The notes under the pieces: model-generated
The model's database searches: none
The model's input: the letters and a program-made list of their open reading frames with translations, nothing else
What the model was told of the DNA's origin: nothing
Assembly: GCA_021825365.1 (NCBI GenBank)
Contig: JAKAHR010000015.1
Span: 17,509 to 81,508, forward strand
DNA length: 64,000 bases
Source: Nitrospirota bacterium
GTDB lineage: Bacteria > Nitrospirota > Thermodesulfovibrionia > Thermodesulfovibrionales > UBA6898
Reading direction: 5' to 3'
Part shown: in pieces, positions 1 to 9,057 of the stretch
Layout of the letters: each line of letters begins with the position of its first letter
Position numbering within the stretch: position 1 is the stretch's first letter
Program-made: the position numbers and the translations under genes

Positions 1-1
1 C

Positions 2-301
2 CCGGAACAGACCGCCCTCCGGGAGGTGAGGGAGGAGTCGGGCCTGACCGGGAAAATCATCGGGGGCCTGGGGGAGATAACCTACTGGTACTATATCAAG
101 GGCGAAAATACCAAGTGCCGCAAGACCGTGCATTTCTTCCTGATGGAGTATGTCAGCGGCAGTACGTCCCAGCATGACCGGGAGGTCGACGAGGCGGTAT
201 GGTTTCCGGTCGAGGAGGCTCTCGAGAAGATAAGCTTCAAGGGCGACCGGCAGATCCTCGAAAAGGCGGCCTCACTGCTCCGGGAGATGGGCGAAGGATG
301 A
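2..301 (+). CDS. Nudix hydrolase, 5'-truncated by the window edge
   Basis: The frame is open from base 2 and carries the core of a Nudix box (REVREESGL), which binds divalent metal in nucleoside-diphosphate-X hydrolases. The N-terminal strands and the start of the box lie outside the window. About 99 residues remain. Family members cleave NDP-sugars, ADP-ribose, dinucleotide polyphosphates or oxidised nucleotides, and the substrate cannot be told here. The stop TGA overlaps the ATG of the next gene (ATGA), so the two are translationally coupled. A GTG at base 26 is an internal codon, not a start. Confidence 0.85.
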   Translation, partial: PEQTALREVREESGLTGKIIGGLGEITYWYYIKGENTKCRKTVHFFLMEYVSGSTSQHDREVDEAVWFPVEEALEKISFKGDRQILEKAASLLREMGEG

Positions 302-759
302 AAAAGCTGAAGGACCGCAGAGAGCTGGGGAAGATGTGTGAGCGTCTGCGCGCAGAGGGCAAAAAAATCGTCTTTACCAACGGCTGTTTCGACATTCTCC
401 ACGTGGGCCATGTACGCTATCTCGACAAGGCGAAAAAACTGGGCGATGTCCTCATCGTCGGCCTGAACTCGGACCGTTCGGTGTCCGGCATCAAGCCGGG
501 CAGGCCGCTCAATGCAGAGCGCAGCAGGGCGGCGGTGCTTGCCGGCCTGTGCGCTGTCGACTACATAAGCATTTTCAGCGAGAAGACCCCGTATAACCTT
601 ATCAAGGCCCTCAGACCGGATGTCCTCGTCAAGGGCGGCGACTGGAAGAAGGAGGAGATCGTCGGATCAGACCTGGTAGAAGACACCCGCAGCCTCCCCT
701 TTGTGAAGGGTTTTTCGACTACCGGTCTCATCCGGAAGATCCAGAAACTTTCGTCGTAG
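298..759 (+). CDS. rfaE2: D-glycero-beta-D-manno-heptose 1-phosphate adenylyltransferase (RfaE2/HldE C-domain type)
   Basis: A 153-residue cytidylyltransferase-fold protein with the nucleotide-binding motif TNGCFDILHVGHVRYL near residues 22-37 and a GLNSDRSV segment. It adenylylates heptose 1-phosphate to make ADP-heptose for the LPS inner core. The length matches the stand-alone C-terminal half of HldE; the kinase half is not present here. The ATG at 298 overlaps the stop of the Nudix gene, and the longer open frame from 199 has no support. A Gram-negative envelope with heptose-containing LPS is implied. Confidence 0.93.
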   Translation: MKKLKDRRELGKMCERLRAEGKKIVFTNGCFDILHVGHVRYLDKAKKLGDVLIVGLNSDRSVSGIKPGRPLNAERSRAAVLAGLCAVDYISIFSEKTPYNLIKALRPDVLVKGGDWKKEEIVGSDLVEDTRSLPFVKGFSTTGLIRKIQKLSS

Positions 760-760
760 C

Positions 761-3700
761 GTGGGTCTGCTTTCTCTCGTCAGAAGTCGCCTCGGCGGTC
801 CGTTTCCCGAACCCTCCCGCATCTATAACCTGACCGGTTCCTCCGCGGCCCTTCTGCTCGGCCTCGATGAGAAGCCCTTCCTGGTTGTCGAGGAGGACGA
901 GGCACGGGCGCTCGCGCTCGCGCGGGACATCAATTTCTTCAGGTCCCTGGCAGGGGGCGGCAGGGTGCTTTTTCTCCCCGACCCCAACGGCCCGGAGGCC
1001 TCGGGCGAGAGGGCGCGGCTCCTCTATTCCCGGGGGACAGGGGAGTCTATCGTCACCTCGCTGAAGAACCTTTCAGCTCCACTCTGGTCAGAGTCTTCGC
1101 TGTCCGACCTCATCATCGAGATCCGCAGGGGCGGCATCATGAGCCGTCCCGAACTCGAGGACGCCCTCGTCTCGATGGAATATGCAAAGGCCCCGATGGT
1201 GGCTGAGAAGGGCCAGTACAGCCGCAGGGAATGGATCATCGACGTCTTTCCCTCCACCGCGGAAGACCCGTTGAGGATAGAGTTCTTCGGCGATGAGATA
1301 GAAAGTATCCGGTCCTTTGAGATCGAGACGCAGCGGTCGAAGGCGGACATCGAAGAGTTCCTCCTCTTTCCTGCCGGGGATGCCGGAGTCGAGGACTCAC
1401 CCGCCCTGCTGGTACGGGGCAGGAGGTGCTACAGCCTGGTGGCCGAGCCGGGAGATGACGTACTTCCGGAGAATACGGTCTTCCTTTCGAGGTATTCCTT
1501 CCTGGCGGACGGACCTGCTGAAGCCCCTGAGGCCCCTCGCCAGATTGATGCCGGCGTCCGTTCCCTCAAGGGCTACGGCATCCTGCCGGAAGAGAGGCAC
1601 GGCATCCAGGAGCTTCCGGCCGGCATCGCCAGGCTTGCCCGGGAGGACCGGGTCCTCATCGTCGCATCCTCTTCGGGTCAGTCGGAAAGGATCCGGGACC
1701 TCCTCAGGGAAGAAGAGCTGATCGTGCCGGTCGCCTCCGCTGCCGAGCTGGCGGGCTCTGAAGAGCGCATCCTTATCACGATCGGCGGGTTGTCCGCGGG
1801 TCTCTTTATCGAGGGGCTCGCGGTCCTCACCGAGAGGGAACTCTTCGGGGAGCGGTCCGGCCACCGGCCGCTGAAGAAATCGAAACTCGCGAACCTCCTC
1901 CTTTCCCTCGACGACATTGCTGCCGGAGACTTTGTCGTACACCGCGACCACGGCATCGGCAGGTTCGCCGGCGTCGTGAGACAGACGAGGGACGACGCTG
2001 AACTCGAACTGATGACGATCGAGTACGACGACGGCAGGCTCCATGTACCGGTGCAAAATATCCAGACCATTTCAAAATACCGCGCCGAAGAGGGCTTTGT
2101 CCCGAAGGTGGACCGGATCGGCGGGAAGACGTGGCAGCGGAGGAAAGAGAAGGCGAGGAAGAAGATCCACGATATGGCGGAGAGGCTCCTCAGCCTGTAC
2201 GCAGGCAGGAGGTCGGCTCGGGGCTTTACGTTCAGCCCGGACACGGAGCTCCACCGTGAGTTTGACAGTTTCTTCCCCTACGAGGAGACGCCGGACCAGC
2301 TGAAGGCGATAGAGGACATAAAACGGGACATGGAATCGGAGAGGCCGATGGAACGGCTGCTCTGCGGCGATGTCGGCTACGGCAAGACCGAGGTGGCGAT
2401 GCGCGCCGCCTTCAAGGCGGTCTATGATCACCGGCAGGTGGCTGTCCTGGTCCCGACCACGATCCTCGCGGAACAGCACTACCGCACCTTCAGCGAGCGT
2501 TTCTCCGGCTTCCCGGTGTCGATAGATTTCATCAGCAGGTTCAAGAGCGCGAAGGAGAACACCGCCACCTTAAAGGCGCTTGCAGCGGGTGAGATCGATA
2601 TCATTATCGGCACGCACGGGCTCCTCGCGAAGAAGGTCGCCTTCAGCAGTCTCGGGCTGCTCATCGTCGACGAGGAGCACCGGTTCGGCGTCGGCCAGAA
2701 GGAAAAGATTAAGGAGCTGAGCAGGACGATCGATGTCCTCACCCTGACCGCCACCCCGATACCCCGCACCCTCCACATGGCCCTTTCCGGTATCAGGGAG
2801 ATGAGCGTGATCGAGACCCCGCCGGAGGAGAGGCTTGCGGTCAGGAGCGTGGTGACCACCTTCAATGACGCGGTGATCCAGGAGGCGATACGGCGGGAGC
2901 TCTCGCGCAGCGGACAGGTCTTCTTTGTCCACAACCGGGTGCAGGACATCCACAAGATCGCCTCAAAGGTGCAGGGACTCGTGGCGGAGGCGGTCCTGGC
3001 GATCGGTCACGGCCAGATGCCGGAGCGGGAGCTCGAGACGGTGATGCACCGGTTCTTCAGGGGCGAGGTGAATGTCCTCGTATCGACGGCGATCGTCGGG
3101 GCGGGGCTCGACATACCGCGCGCCAACACCATCATCATAGCGATGGCAGACCGCATGGGCCTGGCCGACCTCTACCAGCTGCGGGGACGCGTCGGCCGGA
3201 GCACGGCCAAAGGGTACGCCTACTTTCTCGCACCGCCGGAATCGGTGCTGACGGATGAGGCGAAGAAGAGGCTACAGGCGGTGCAGGAGATGAGTTACCT
3301 CGGCGCGGGATTCAGGCTCGCCCTGAAGGACCTTGAGATCAGGGGCGCCGGTGATGTCTTCGGACATGAGCAGTCGGGTCACGTCCACGAGGTCGGGTTC
3401 GATCTGTACATGGAGATGCTCGAGCAGGCGGTCGCGGAACTGAAGGGAGAGACGGTGACCGAGGAGCGGGAGCCGGTGATCGAACTCAGGACGGCCGCTT
3501 ATATCCCCGAGTCCTATATCGGGGATGTCACCCTCAGGCTCAGCTTCTATCGCAGGATAGCGGCCCTCCGGACCGAAAAGGAGATCGCCGGTTTCCGCTC
3601 CGAGATACGGGACCGCTTCGGGAGCCTTCCGCATGAGGTGTCGAACCTGCTGGATGTCGTGACCCTCAAGGTCGTCTGCCGCAGGCTCTTCGCGACGAAG

Positions 3701-3916
3701 GTGAAAGAGACGAAGGGGAAGGTGCAGGTCGTCTTTTCCTCCGACACCCCGGTGCAGCCGCCCCAGATCCTCAGCCTCGGCCAGAACAGGAAGCGCATGA
3801 TCAGGTTCCTGCAGGACGGCTTTGAACTCCTCATCAGGGACCCTGAGAAGCAGGAGTCCTTCGGCCTGGTCCGTGACGTCCTGCAGGAGCTCCAGGCGGC
3901 AGCCGGCCTGGAGTAA
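761..3916 (+). CDS. mfd: Transcription-repair coupling factor Mfd
   Basis: A 1051-residue protein with the full Mfd order: UvrB-homology module (about 1-330), RNA-polymerase-interacting domain with HRDHGIGRFAGV (about 390-400), SF2 translocase and C-terminal TRCF domain (about 900-1040). The translocase carries Walker A GDVGYGKTE near 537 and the DEEH box VDEEHRFGVGQ near 635. Mfd releases stalled RNA polymerase at lesions and recruits UvrA. It starts with GTG one base after the rfaE2 stop, so it is probably co-transcribed with it. It is slightly shorter than the E. coli protein (about 1148), which is normal for many phyla. Confidence 0.97.
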   Translation: MGLLSLVRSRLGGPFPEPSRIYNLTGSSAALLLGLDEKPFLVVEEDEARALALARDINFFRSLAGGGRVLFLPDPNGPEASGERARLLYSRGTGESIVTSLKNLSAPLWSESSLSDLIIEIRRGGIMSRPELEDALVSMEYAKAPMVAEKGQYSRREWIIDVFPSTAEDPLRIEFFGDEIESIRSFEIETQRSKADIEEFLLFPAGDAGVEDSPALLVRGRRCYSLVAEPGDDVLPENTVFLSRYSFLADGPAEAPEAPRQIDAGVRSLKGYGILPEERHGIQELPAGIARLAREDRVLIVASSSGQSERIRDLLREEELIVPVASAAELAGSEERILITIGGLSAGLFIEGLAVLTERELFGERSGHRPLKKSKLANLLLSLDDIAAGDFVVHRDHGIGRFAGVVRQTRDDAELELMTIEYDDGRLHVPVQNIQTISKYRAEEGFVPKVDRIGGKTWQRRKEKARKKIHDMAERLLSLYAGRRSARGFTFSPDTELHREFDSFFPYEETPDQLKAIEDIKRDMESERPMERLLCGDVGYGKTEVAMRAAFKAVYDHRQVAVLVPTTILAEQHYRTFSERFSGFPVSIDFISRFKSAKENTATLKALAAGEIDIIIGTHGLLAKKVAFSSLGLLIVDEEHRFGVGQKEKIKELSRTIDVLTLTATPIPRTLHMALSGIREMSVIETPPEERLAVRSVVTTFNDAVIQEAIRRELSRSGQVFFVHNRVQDIHKIASKVQGLVAEAVLAIGHGQMPERELETVMHRFFRGEVNVLVSTAIVGAGLDIPRANTIIIAMADRMGLADLYQLRGRVGRSTAKGYAYFLAPPESVLTDEAKKRLQAVQEMSYLGAGFRLALKDLEIRGAGDVFGHEQSGHVHEVGFDLYMEMLEQAVAELKGETVTEEREPVIELRTAAYIPESYIGDVTLRLSFYRRIAALRTEKEIAGFRSEIRDRFGSLPHEVSNLLDVVTLKVVCRRLFATKVKETKGKVQVVFSSDTPVQPPQILSLGQNRKRMIRFLQDGFELLIRDPEKQESFGLVRDVLQELQAAAGLE

Positions 3917-3989
3917 CGCTGCGGAGCCACATTCGTATTGACTTTTTTACCGGTTACACTTTAGAGTGTAAGAAAAAAAGAGGGTGGGT

Positions 3990-4289
3990 ATGGACCTTCC
4001 GGTACAGGATGAAGTGGTCGAGAAGAGACGGGAAGACCGGCTCCAGCTTCTGGGCGGCGACATCTCCCTGCTCCCGGAGCAGGGCGGCACAGCGGTGATC
4101 CGCGGCATAACCGCTGACATAAGCCGCTCGGGCATAGCGGTTGTCACGGACCGGGAGATCTACGTGGGGAGTTCCTTCATGATCAGGGGCGACGGAGACG
4201 GCATGGGCCATTGCGACAGGCGGGCGATCGCGAGATGGTGCAGGAAGATCGATGAGGGCATCTTCAAGGTCGGCCTGAACTTCTTCTGA
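3990..4289 (+). CDS. Single-domain PilZ protein
   Basis: About 99 residues with both c-di-GMP-binding PilZ signatures: an RxxxR stretch (RREDR) and the downstream DISRSGIAV ([D/N]xSxxG). It is probably a small c-di-GMP effector. The ATG at 3990 follows a GAGGGTGG purine stretch at suitable distance; a GTG two codons upstream is the alternative start. It lies about 70 bases after mfd. Two HD-GYP proteins and a REC-PilZ protein in this window indicate that the organism uses c-di-GMP. Confidence 0.85.
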   Translation: MDLPVQDEVVEKRREDRLQLLGGDISLLPEQGGTAVIRGITADISRSGIAVVTDREIYVGSSFMIRGDGDGMGHCDRRAIARWCRKIDEGIFKVGLNFF

Positions 4290-4391
4290 TAAGAGAACGT
4301 ACCCTGATGTTCCTCTATCCCGTTTGATTGCCTGTTATACTGCTGCAGGACGTTACCGGGCAAGTTCTGTTTCCTTACAGCCGGAGGATGA

Positions 4392-5396
4392 TCAGGAGGG
4401 AGACTGCGCCTTCAGCCTGAGGCCGTTAATCCGCTCGACGTCTCCCATCACGATCAGAATATCCCCGCCGGTCAGCACCCTCGAATGAGGGGGATTGAAG
4501 TGGTACGAAACCCCTTCCTTGTCGGTCAGCGCGACGACGGTGACGCCTTCGACACCGAGTGCTCCCGTCTCACCCAGCTTCCTGCCGGCAAAGGGGGAGG
4601 CGTCCGCAAGGGCGATTTCCTCGACCCGGACCGTCCTGTCCTTTACGCGGAGCATGACATCGAGGAAGTTCACGACCGAGGGTCTGATCATCTCGGATAC
4701 CATCCGGAGGCCGCCGATGAAGTTCGGCATCACGACGCTGTCCGCCCCGACGCTCCTGATCTTCTGCACCGACTCCTCATCCACCGCCTTTGAAATGATC
4801 CTGAGCCCGGGGTTCAGCCGCCTGGCGGTGATGACCGTGAAGAGGTTTTCGGCATCGGAGTGCAGGGCCGTGACGAAGCCGACGGCGCGCTGGATGCCGG
4901 CGTTGAGGAGCACCGCGTCGTGCGTGGCGTCGCCCTCGACGCAGAGGATGTCGCGGGACAGCAGCTCGCGGATCTTGGCCGCATCCCGGTCGATGACGGA
5001 AAATTTCTTTTGCGTCCTGAGCAGCTCGTCGATAACGTATCTGCCGGTCTGGTCCGCTCCGCAGACGATGTAATGTCCCTCAAGGCGGTCGATCCGTTTC
5101 TGCATCTTTCTCCTCCTCAGCACGTCGGTGAGTTCGCCTTCTACTATAAACGCGGTGATAATCGAAATGCCATAGATGAGAACGCCGGAGCCGCAGAGGA
5201 TGAGGGCCATGGTGAAGACCCTGCCTTTGTCCGAGAGGTCATGCACCTCCATGAAACCGACGGACGAAAGGGTGATGACGGTCATGTACAGTGCATCGAG
5301 CGGCGCCCATCCCTCGATCGCGACGTAGCCTCCTGTCCCGGTGAGCATGATGAAGGCGAGCGCGGCGAGTATGCCTATCAGTCTTTTGCGCAGCAT
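4392..5396 (-). CDS. Two-TM potassium channel with TrkA-N/TrkA-C (RCK) domains
   Basis: Two transmembrane helices (about residues 8-28 and 64-86) flank a pore loop. They are followed by an RCK-N Rossmann domain (GHYIVCGADQTGRYV) and a TrkA-C domain, the MthK-like plan. The pore reads ITLSSVGFMEVHDLS, where a canonical K+ filter reads TVGYGE; the Tyr-Gly pair is replaced by Phe-Met. The start is uncertain: ATG at 5396 is used, with 5417 and 5435 as alternatives, and none has a clear SD. No neighbour suggests a pathway. Confidence 0.85.
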   Translation of the reverse strand: MLRKRLIGILAALAFIMLTGTGGYVAIEGWAPLDALYMTVITLSSVGFMEVHDLSDKGRVFTMALILCGSGVLIYGISIITAFIVEGELTDVLRRRKMQKRIDRLEGHYIVCGADQTGRYVIDELLRTQKKFSVIDRDAAKIRELLSRDILCVEGDATHDAVLLNAGIQRAVGFVTALHSDAENLFTVITARRLNPGLRIISKAVDEESVQKIRSVGADSVVMPNFIGGLRMVSEMIRPSVVNFLDVMLRVKDRTVRVEEIALADASPFAGRKLGETGALGVEGVTVVALTDKEGVSYHFNPPHSRVLTGGDILIVMGDVERINGLRLKAQSPS

Positions 5397-5469
5397 GTAG
5401 GCATCATGATACCCCATTCCGGGGGGGCCGCACAAGGCCGGCAGGGGGCATGGCGTCAGTGAAGGGGTA

Positions 5470-7470
5470 TCAGCAGGGGGCTGCCATGAAGCTGTATCCG
5501 GCTGAGGCGAGGAGTTCCGGACCTCCGGTGCCGAGCATGTTCACAAAGGCCTCGACAACGTAGGGATCGAACTGGCTTCTGGTGTTGTTCCTGAGCTCGT
5601 CCTTCGCCTCGGTGAGAGTGAGGGCCTTGCGGTAGGGCCGGTCGGTCATCATCGCGTCGAAGGTATCGACGACCGAAAGGATCTTCGCCTTCAGCGAGAT
5701 CTCGTCCCCCCGGAGGCCGTAGGGATATCCGGTGCCGTCGTACCGCTCGTGGTGCTGGATGATCGTCTTGCGCACGCCGTCGAGGGTCTCGATCGGGCCG
5801 AGGATCTCGTCCCCGATCAGGGGATGGGTCTTGATGAGGCTGTATTCCTTTGAGGTGAGTTTCCCCTGTTTCTGGAGGATGAAGTTGTCGATGCCGATCT
5901 TGCCGATATCATGGAGTATGGAGGCGTGCTCCAGGATCTCGAGCTCCCTGAAATCCAGCCCCACATACTTGCCCAGTTCGACGGAGAGGTAGCGGACCCG
6001 CTCGGAATGACCTTTCGTGAAACGGTCGCTCGCCTCGAGCGCGTTGACCAGAGACTGTATCGTCGCGAAGTAGTTGTTCTTGACGCTCTCATAGAGCCAG
6101 GCGTTTTCGATCGCGACCATCGCCTGGTTTGCCAGGGTCGTCAGCAGTTCCAGCTCGTCCTCGGTGAAGCTGCATCCGCCTGACCCGTTCTCCAGCAGCA
6201 TCGCGCCGAGTATTTTGCCCTTAATCTTGAGGGGGACGCCGATGATCTGGACGCCGCCGGTGCTGCCGTTATCTGCGGCCGCCGGAGAGGGGATGAAGAC
6301 CGGCTTGCCGTTAGTGAACATGTCCGAAAACTCCTGGCTCAGCTCCAGCGCAAAGTCGCCCACCTGTTCGAGGCCGACGCCGCGGCGGTACCGGATGGTC
6401 ACCGGCGGCTTGCCGGAGTTCCTCAGGTGCAGCGTTACCTTGTCGGCATTGAGCAGGTCCGCGGTCGTCTGGATGATAATCCTCATCAGCTCGTGGGTCT
6501 CGATAATGGAGGAAAGGATACGGCCTATCTCGTTGATCTTCTTGAGCTTCTCCACCGCCTTCTCGAGCTGGATGTTCTTGTTCTTCACCTCGCGGGAGAG
6601 GGAGGTGATCGCCTTGTTGGCGGTCTCGAGCTCCTTGATCTTGAACTCGAGCTGGGAGTTGAGGTCCTCCACCTTGTACTTGTGCTCCAGGTCGGCCTTG
6701 ATCCGGGATATCTCCCGCTCCTTGTGGATGTTCTTCCGGTAGAGGTTGTTGATCTCGCTGACCATCTTGTTGAACGAGGTGCCGATGGTGCCGAGTTCGT
6801 CGTTGCTGTTGATCTTCACTGTTGCCTGCCAGTTGCCCCCCTCGACGTCGTTGATCGTCGCCAGGAGGCGCTGCAGGGGCTTCATGACGAGATGGGTGAT
6901 GAGGATGCTGAGTATCATCGAGACGAAGAGGACGATCGAGATATTCGAGAAGATGAGCAGCCGCTTGAGCGACAGGAAGGTCGACACGTTCCGGGAGATA
7001 TCGTGCTTGATCTGGATGACCCCGATGATGGCGCTGCTCTTGACATGGCAGCCGTAGCACCCGGTCTTGTTCTCGATGGTGTGGAAGTAATTGATGGTGG
7101 TGTCGTTCACCAGCTGCGGCCGCTGCTCCGACAGGTTGAAGGACGACTTGATGAAGTCAGGCACCTTCGAGCCGATCTCCGCCTTGTCCGCGGATTTGAG
7201 GATCGTGCCGTCAGGGGCGAGGATCCTCAGGTGCAGGATCTCCTTTGTCTTGCCGACGTTTTCGATGATCCTCTGCACCTCGCCGGTGTCGCCCTCCATC
7301 ATCGCGTTTTCCGTGGTGCGCTCGATTACGTTGCAGAGCATCTCGGTGTCTTCCAGCTTCGTGCTGATCATCTTGTGGTTCTGCATCTTCACCATGACGG
7401 CAGTCGTCGCGCCGACGGTAAGCAGGATGGTGAGGGCGATGATGGTTATAATCTTTGTTTTTATGATCAT
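5470..7470 (-). CDS. Membrane sensor HD-GYP phosphodiesterase with periplasmic CxxCH motif
   Basis: N-terminal TM helix (IITIIALTILLTVGATTAV), periplasmic sensor domain of about 140 residues, second TM helix, HAMP segment, coiled coil, GAF domain and C-terminal HD-GYP domain (HDIGKIGI; HHERYDGTGYPYG). HD-GYP proteins hydrolyse c-di-GMP. The sensor holds CYGCH, a c-type heme attachment motif, so redox or ligand sensing by covalent heme is likely (inference). The start is taken at 7470, just before the first TM helix, with AAGGGA upstream; a start at 7500 would add ten residues. About 666 residues. Confidence 0.92.
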   Translation of the reverse strand: MIIKTKIITIIALTILLTVGATTAVMVKMQNHKMISTKLEDTEMLCNVIERTTENAMMEGDTGEVQRIIENVGKTKEILHLRILAPDGTILKSADKAEIGSKVPDFIKSSFNLSEQRPQLVNDTTINYFHTIENKTGCYGCHVKSSAIIGVIQIKHDISRNVSTFLSLKRLLIFSNISIVLFVSMILSILITHLVMKPLQRLLATINDVEGGNWQATVKINSNDELGTIGTSFNKMVSEINNLYRKNIHKEREISRIKADLEHKYKVEDLNSQLEFKIKELETANKAITSLSREVKNKNIQLEKAVEKLKKINEIGRILSSIIETHELMRIIIQTTADLLNADKVTLHLRNSGKPPVTIRYRRGVGLEQVGDFALELSQEFSDMFTNGKPVFIPSPAAADNGSTGGVQIIGVPLKIKGKILGAMLLENGSGGCSFTEDELELLTTLANQAMVAIENAWLYESVKNNYFATIQSLVNALEASDRFTKGHSERVRYLSVELGKYVGLDFRELEILEHASILHDIGKIGIDNFILQKQGKLTSKEYSLIKTHPLIGDEILGPIETLDGVRKTIIQHHERYDGTGYPYGLRGDEISLKAKILSVVDTFDAMMTDRPYRKALTLTEAKDELRNNTRSQFDPYVVEAFVNMLGTGGPELLASAGYSFMAAPC

Positions 7471-7727
7471 GGTACAGTAGTCCCTTAAGTAGGTTAGCAA
7501 TTATGATGCCAATAAACTCCCTGCAGGGTTGCCCGGCCGGTCCGGCGACCGGCCTCCAGAGGGCCATTACAGGCCGTATTCCGGCCGCACCCTGCGGAAA
7601 AGACGATGCTGCAGATATCAGGTGATCTGGTAATCAAGGATTGGCGGGGGGTTTTCACCCAGTCTGCTCGAAAATGCTCATTTATCAGGCACCACCGCGG
7701 AGGCGGGTCTTGTCCGCGGAATTCGTG

Positions 7728-7733
7728 TACAAT
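7728..7733 (+). promoter_or_regulatory. -10 box directly before der (leaderless candidate)
   Basis: TACAAT lies 7 nt before the der ATG and no Shine-Dalgarno sequence intervenes. With normal promoter geometry transcription would begin at or very near the ATG. No good -35 hexamer is visible at 16-18 nt. The bases around it (TACAATAAGTGCTATG) closely match those before hypF. The 240 bases between 7500 and 7740 hold nothing else that I recognise. Confidence 0.45.
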
Positions 7734-7740
7734 AAGTGCT

Positions 7741-9057
7741 ATGGCAAAACCAGTCGTAGTGATTGTGGGAAGACCCAATGTAGGCAAATCAACCCTTTTC
7801 AACAGGATTACGCGGTCGCATGCGGCCATCGTCGAGGACCTTCCGGGGGTGACGAGAGACCGGAACTACCTCGATGCCGAGCTTGAGGGAAAGCAGTTTA
7901 TGGTGGTGGATACCGGGGGTTTCTATCCGGACCCTCCTGAGGACCTTTTTGTACAGGCAAAGGAACAGGCGCTCTTCGCGGTCGACGAGGGGGACATCGT
8001 CATCCACCTGCTCGACGGAAAGGACGGGCTCACCCCGGCCGACCAGGAGCTCGCCCGGCTGCTGCGGGCCTCGGGGAAGAAAGTCATGTGGGCGGTTAAC
8101 AAGGTGGACGCTCCGACGAGGGAGGACCGCATCTATGATTTTTATGCGATCGGCACCGAGGAGCTCTGGCCCGTCTCTGCTGCGACCGGCCACGGCGTCG
8201 ATGCGTTCATGGACCGCCTCTACGAGCTCCTGCCGGAGTATAGCGAGGAGAGGGTCGACTATCCGAAGATCGCGGTCGTGGGAAAGCCGAACGCCGGAAA
8301 ATCGACGCTCGTCAATGCCCTGCTCGGCAAGAAGCGTATGCTCGTCAGCCCGGTGCCGGGAACGACACGCGACTCGGTAGACAGCCTCTGCAGCTACCAC
8401 GGGATGAAGTATCTCATCATCGATACCGCGGGCATCCGGAAGAAGGGGAGAGTAGGCTATTCGACGGAGCGGTTTTCGATGGTCAGGGCGGTCAGGAGCA
8501 TCGAGCGGTGCGATGTGGCGCTCGTCGTGCTTGACGCCACCGAAGGGGTGACGGAACAGGATGTGCGGATAGCCGGCATCGTGAAGGAGTACGGCAAGGG
8601 CGCCATCTTTCTGATCAACAAATGGGACCTGGTCGAAGACCGCGAGGTGTATTTCGAGACGATGGCGGATGAACTCAGGAGAAAGGTCTGGTTTTCGACC
8701 TATGCGCCCTTCATCACGATCTCGGGCCTCGAGAAGAAGAGGATCACGAAGGTCTTCCCGGTCATCGATGCGATCATCGGCGAGAGGCGGAAGCGCATCC
8801 CCACCGGGGAGCTCAACCGCTTCTTCGGCCAGTTTGTCGAGGGCCTGCAGGTCCCTCTCTGCAAGGGCCGTCCGGTGAAGCTCTACTACATGACGCAGGT
8901 GAAGGGCGAGCCCCCTGCCTTTGTCATCTTCGCCAATTATCCGGATGCGATCAAGGAGTCCCAGCTGCGCCACATCGAAAAGGGCCTCAGGGATTCCTTC
9001 GCCTTCTCCGGCACGCCGATCAGGATCTATGTCCGCGCGAGGAAACGGAGGGAATGA
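7741..9057 (+). CDS. der: Ribosome biogenesis GTPase Der (EngA)
   Basis: 438 residues with the diagnostic tandem GTPase domains: first P-loop GRPNVGKS near residue 9, second GKPNAGKS near 181, each with DTAG/DTGG and NKxD motifs (NKVDA; NKWDL), and a C-terminal KH-like domain. Der acts in assembly of the 50S subunit. ATG 7741 is chosen because the family begins within a few residues of the first P-loop; the upstream open frame has no homology. The stop overlaps the next ATG (ATGA). Confidence 0.97.
   Translation: MAKPVVVIVGRPNVGKSTLFNRITRSHAAIVEDLPGVTRDRNYLDAELEGKQFMVVDTGGFYPDPPEDLFVQAKEQALFAVDEGDIVIHLLDGKDGLTPADQELARLLRASGKKVMWAVNKVDAPTREDRIYDFYAIGTEELWPVSAATGHGVDAFMDRLYELLPEYSEERVDYPKIAVVGKPNAGKSTLVNALLGKKRMLVSPVPGTTRDSVDSLCSYHGMKYLIIDTAGIRKKGRVGYSTERFSMVRAVRSIERCDVALVVLDATEGVTEQDVRIAGIVKEYGKGAIFLINKWDLVEDREVYFETMADELRRKVWFSTYAPFITISGLEKKRITKVFPVIDAIIGERRKRIPTGELNRFFGQFVEGLQVPLCKGRPVKLYYMTQVKGEPPAFVIFANYPDAIKESQLRHIEKGLRDSFAFSGTPIRIYVRARKRRE

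Noticed and set aside
6427..7488. 353-codon ORF antisense to the HD-GYP sensor
   Set aside because: Shadow of the real gene in the complementary frame, with Asp/Leu-rich sequence and no motif.
7789..8973. 394-codon ORF antisense to der
   Set aside because: der is unmistakable, and the antisense product is Asp/Arg/Leu biased as expected for a shadow.
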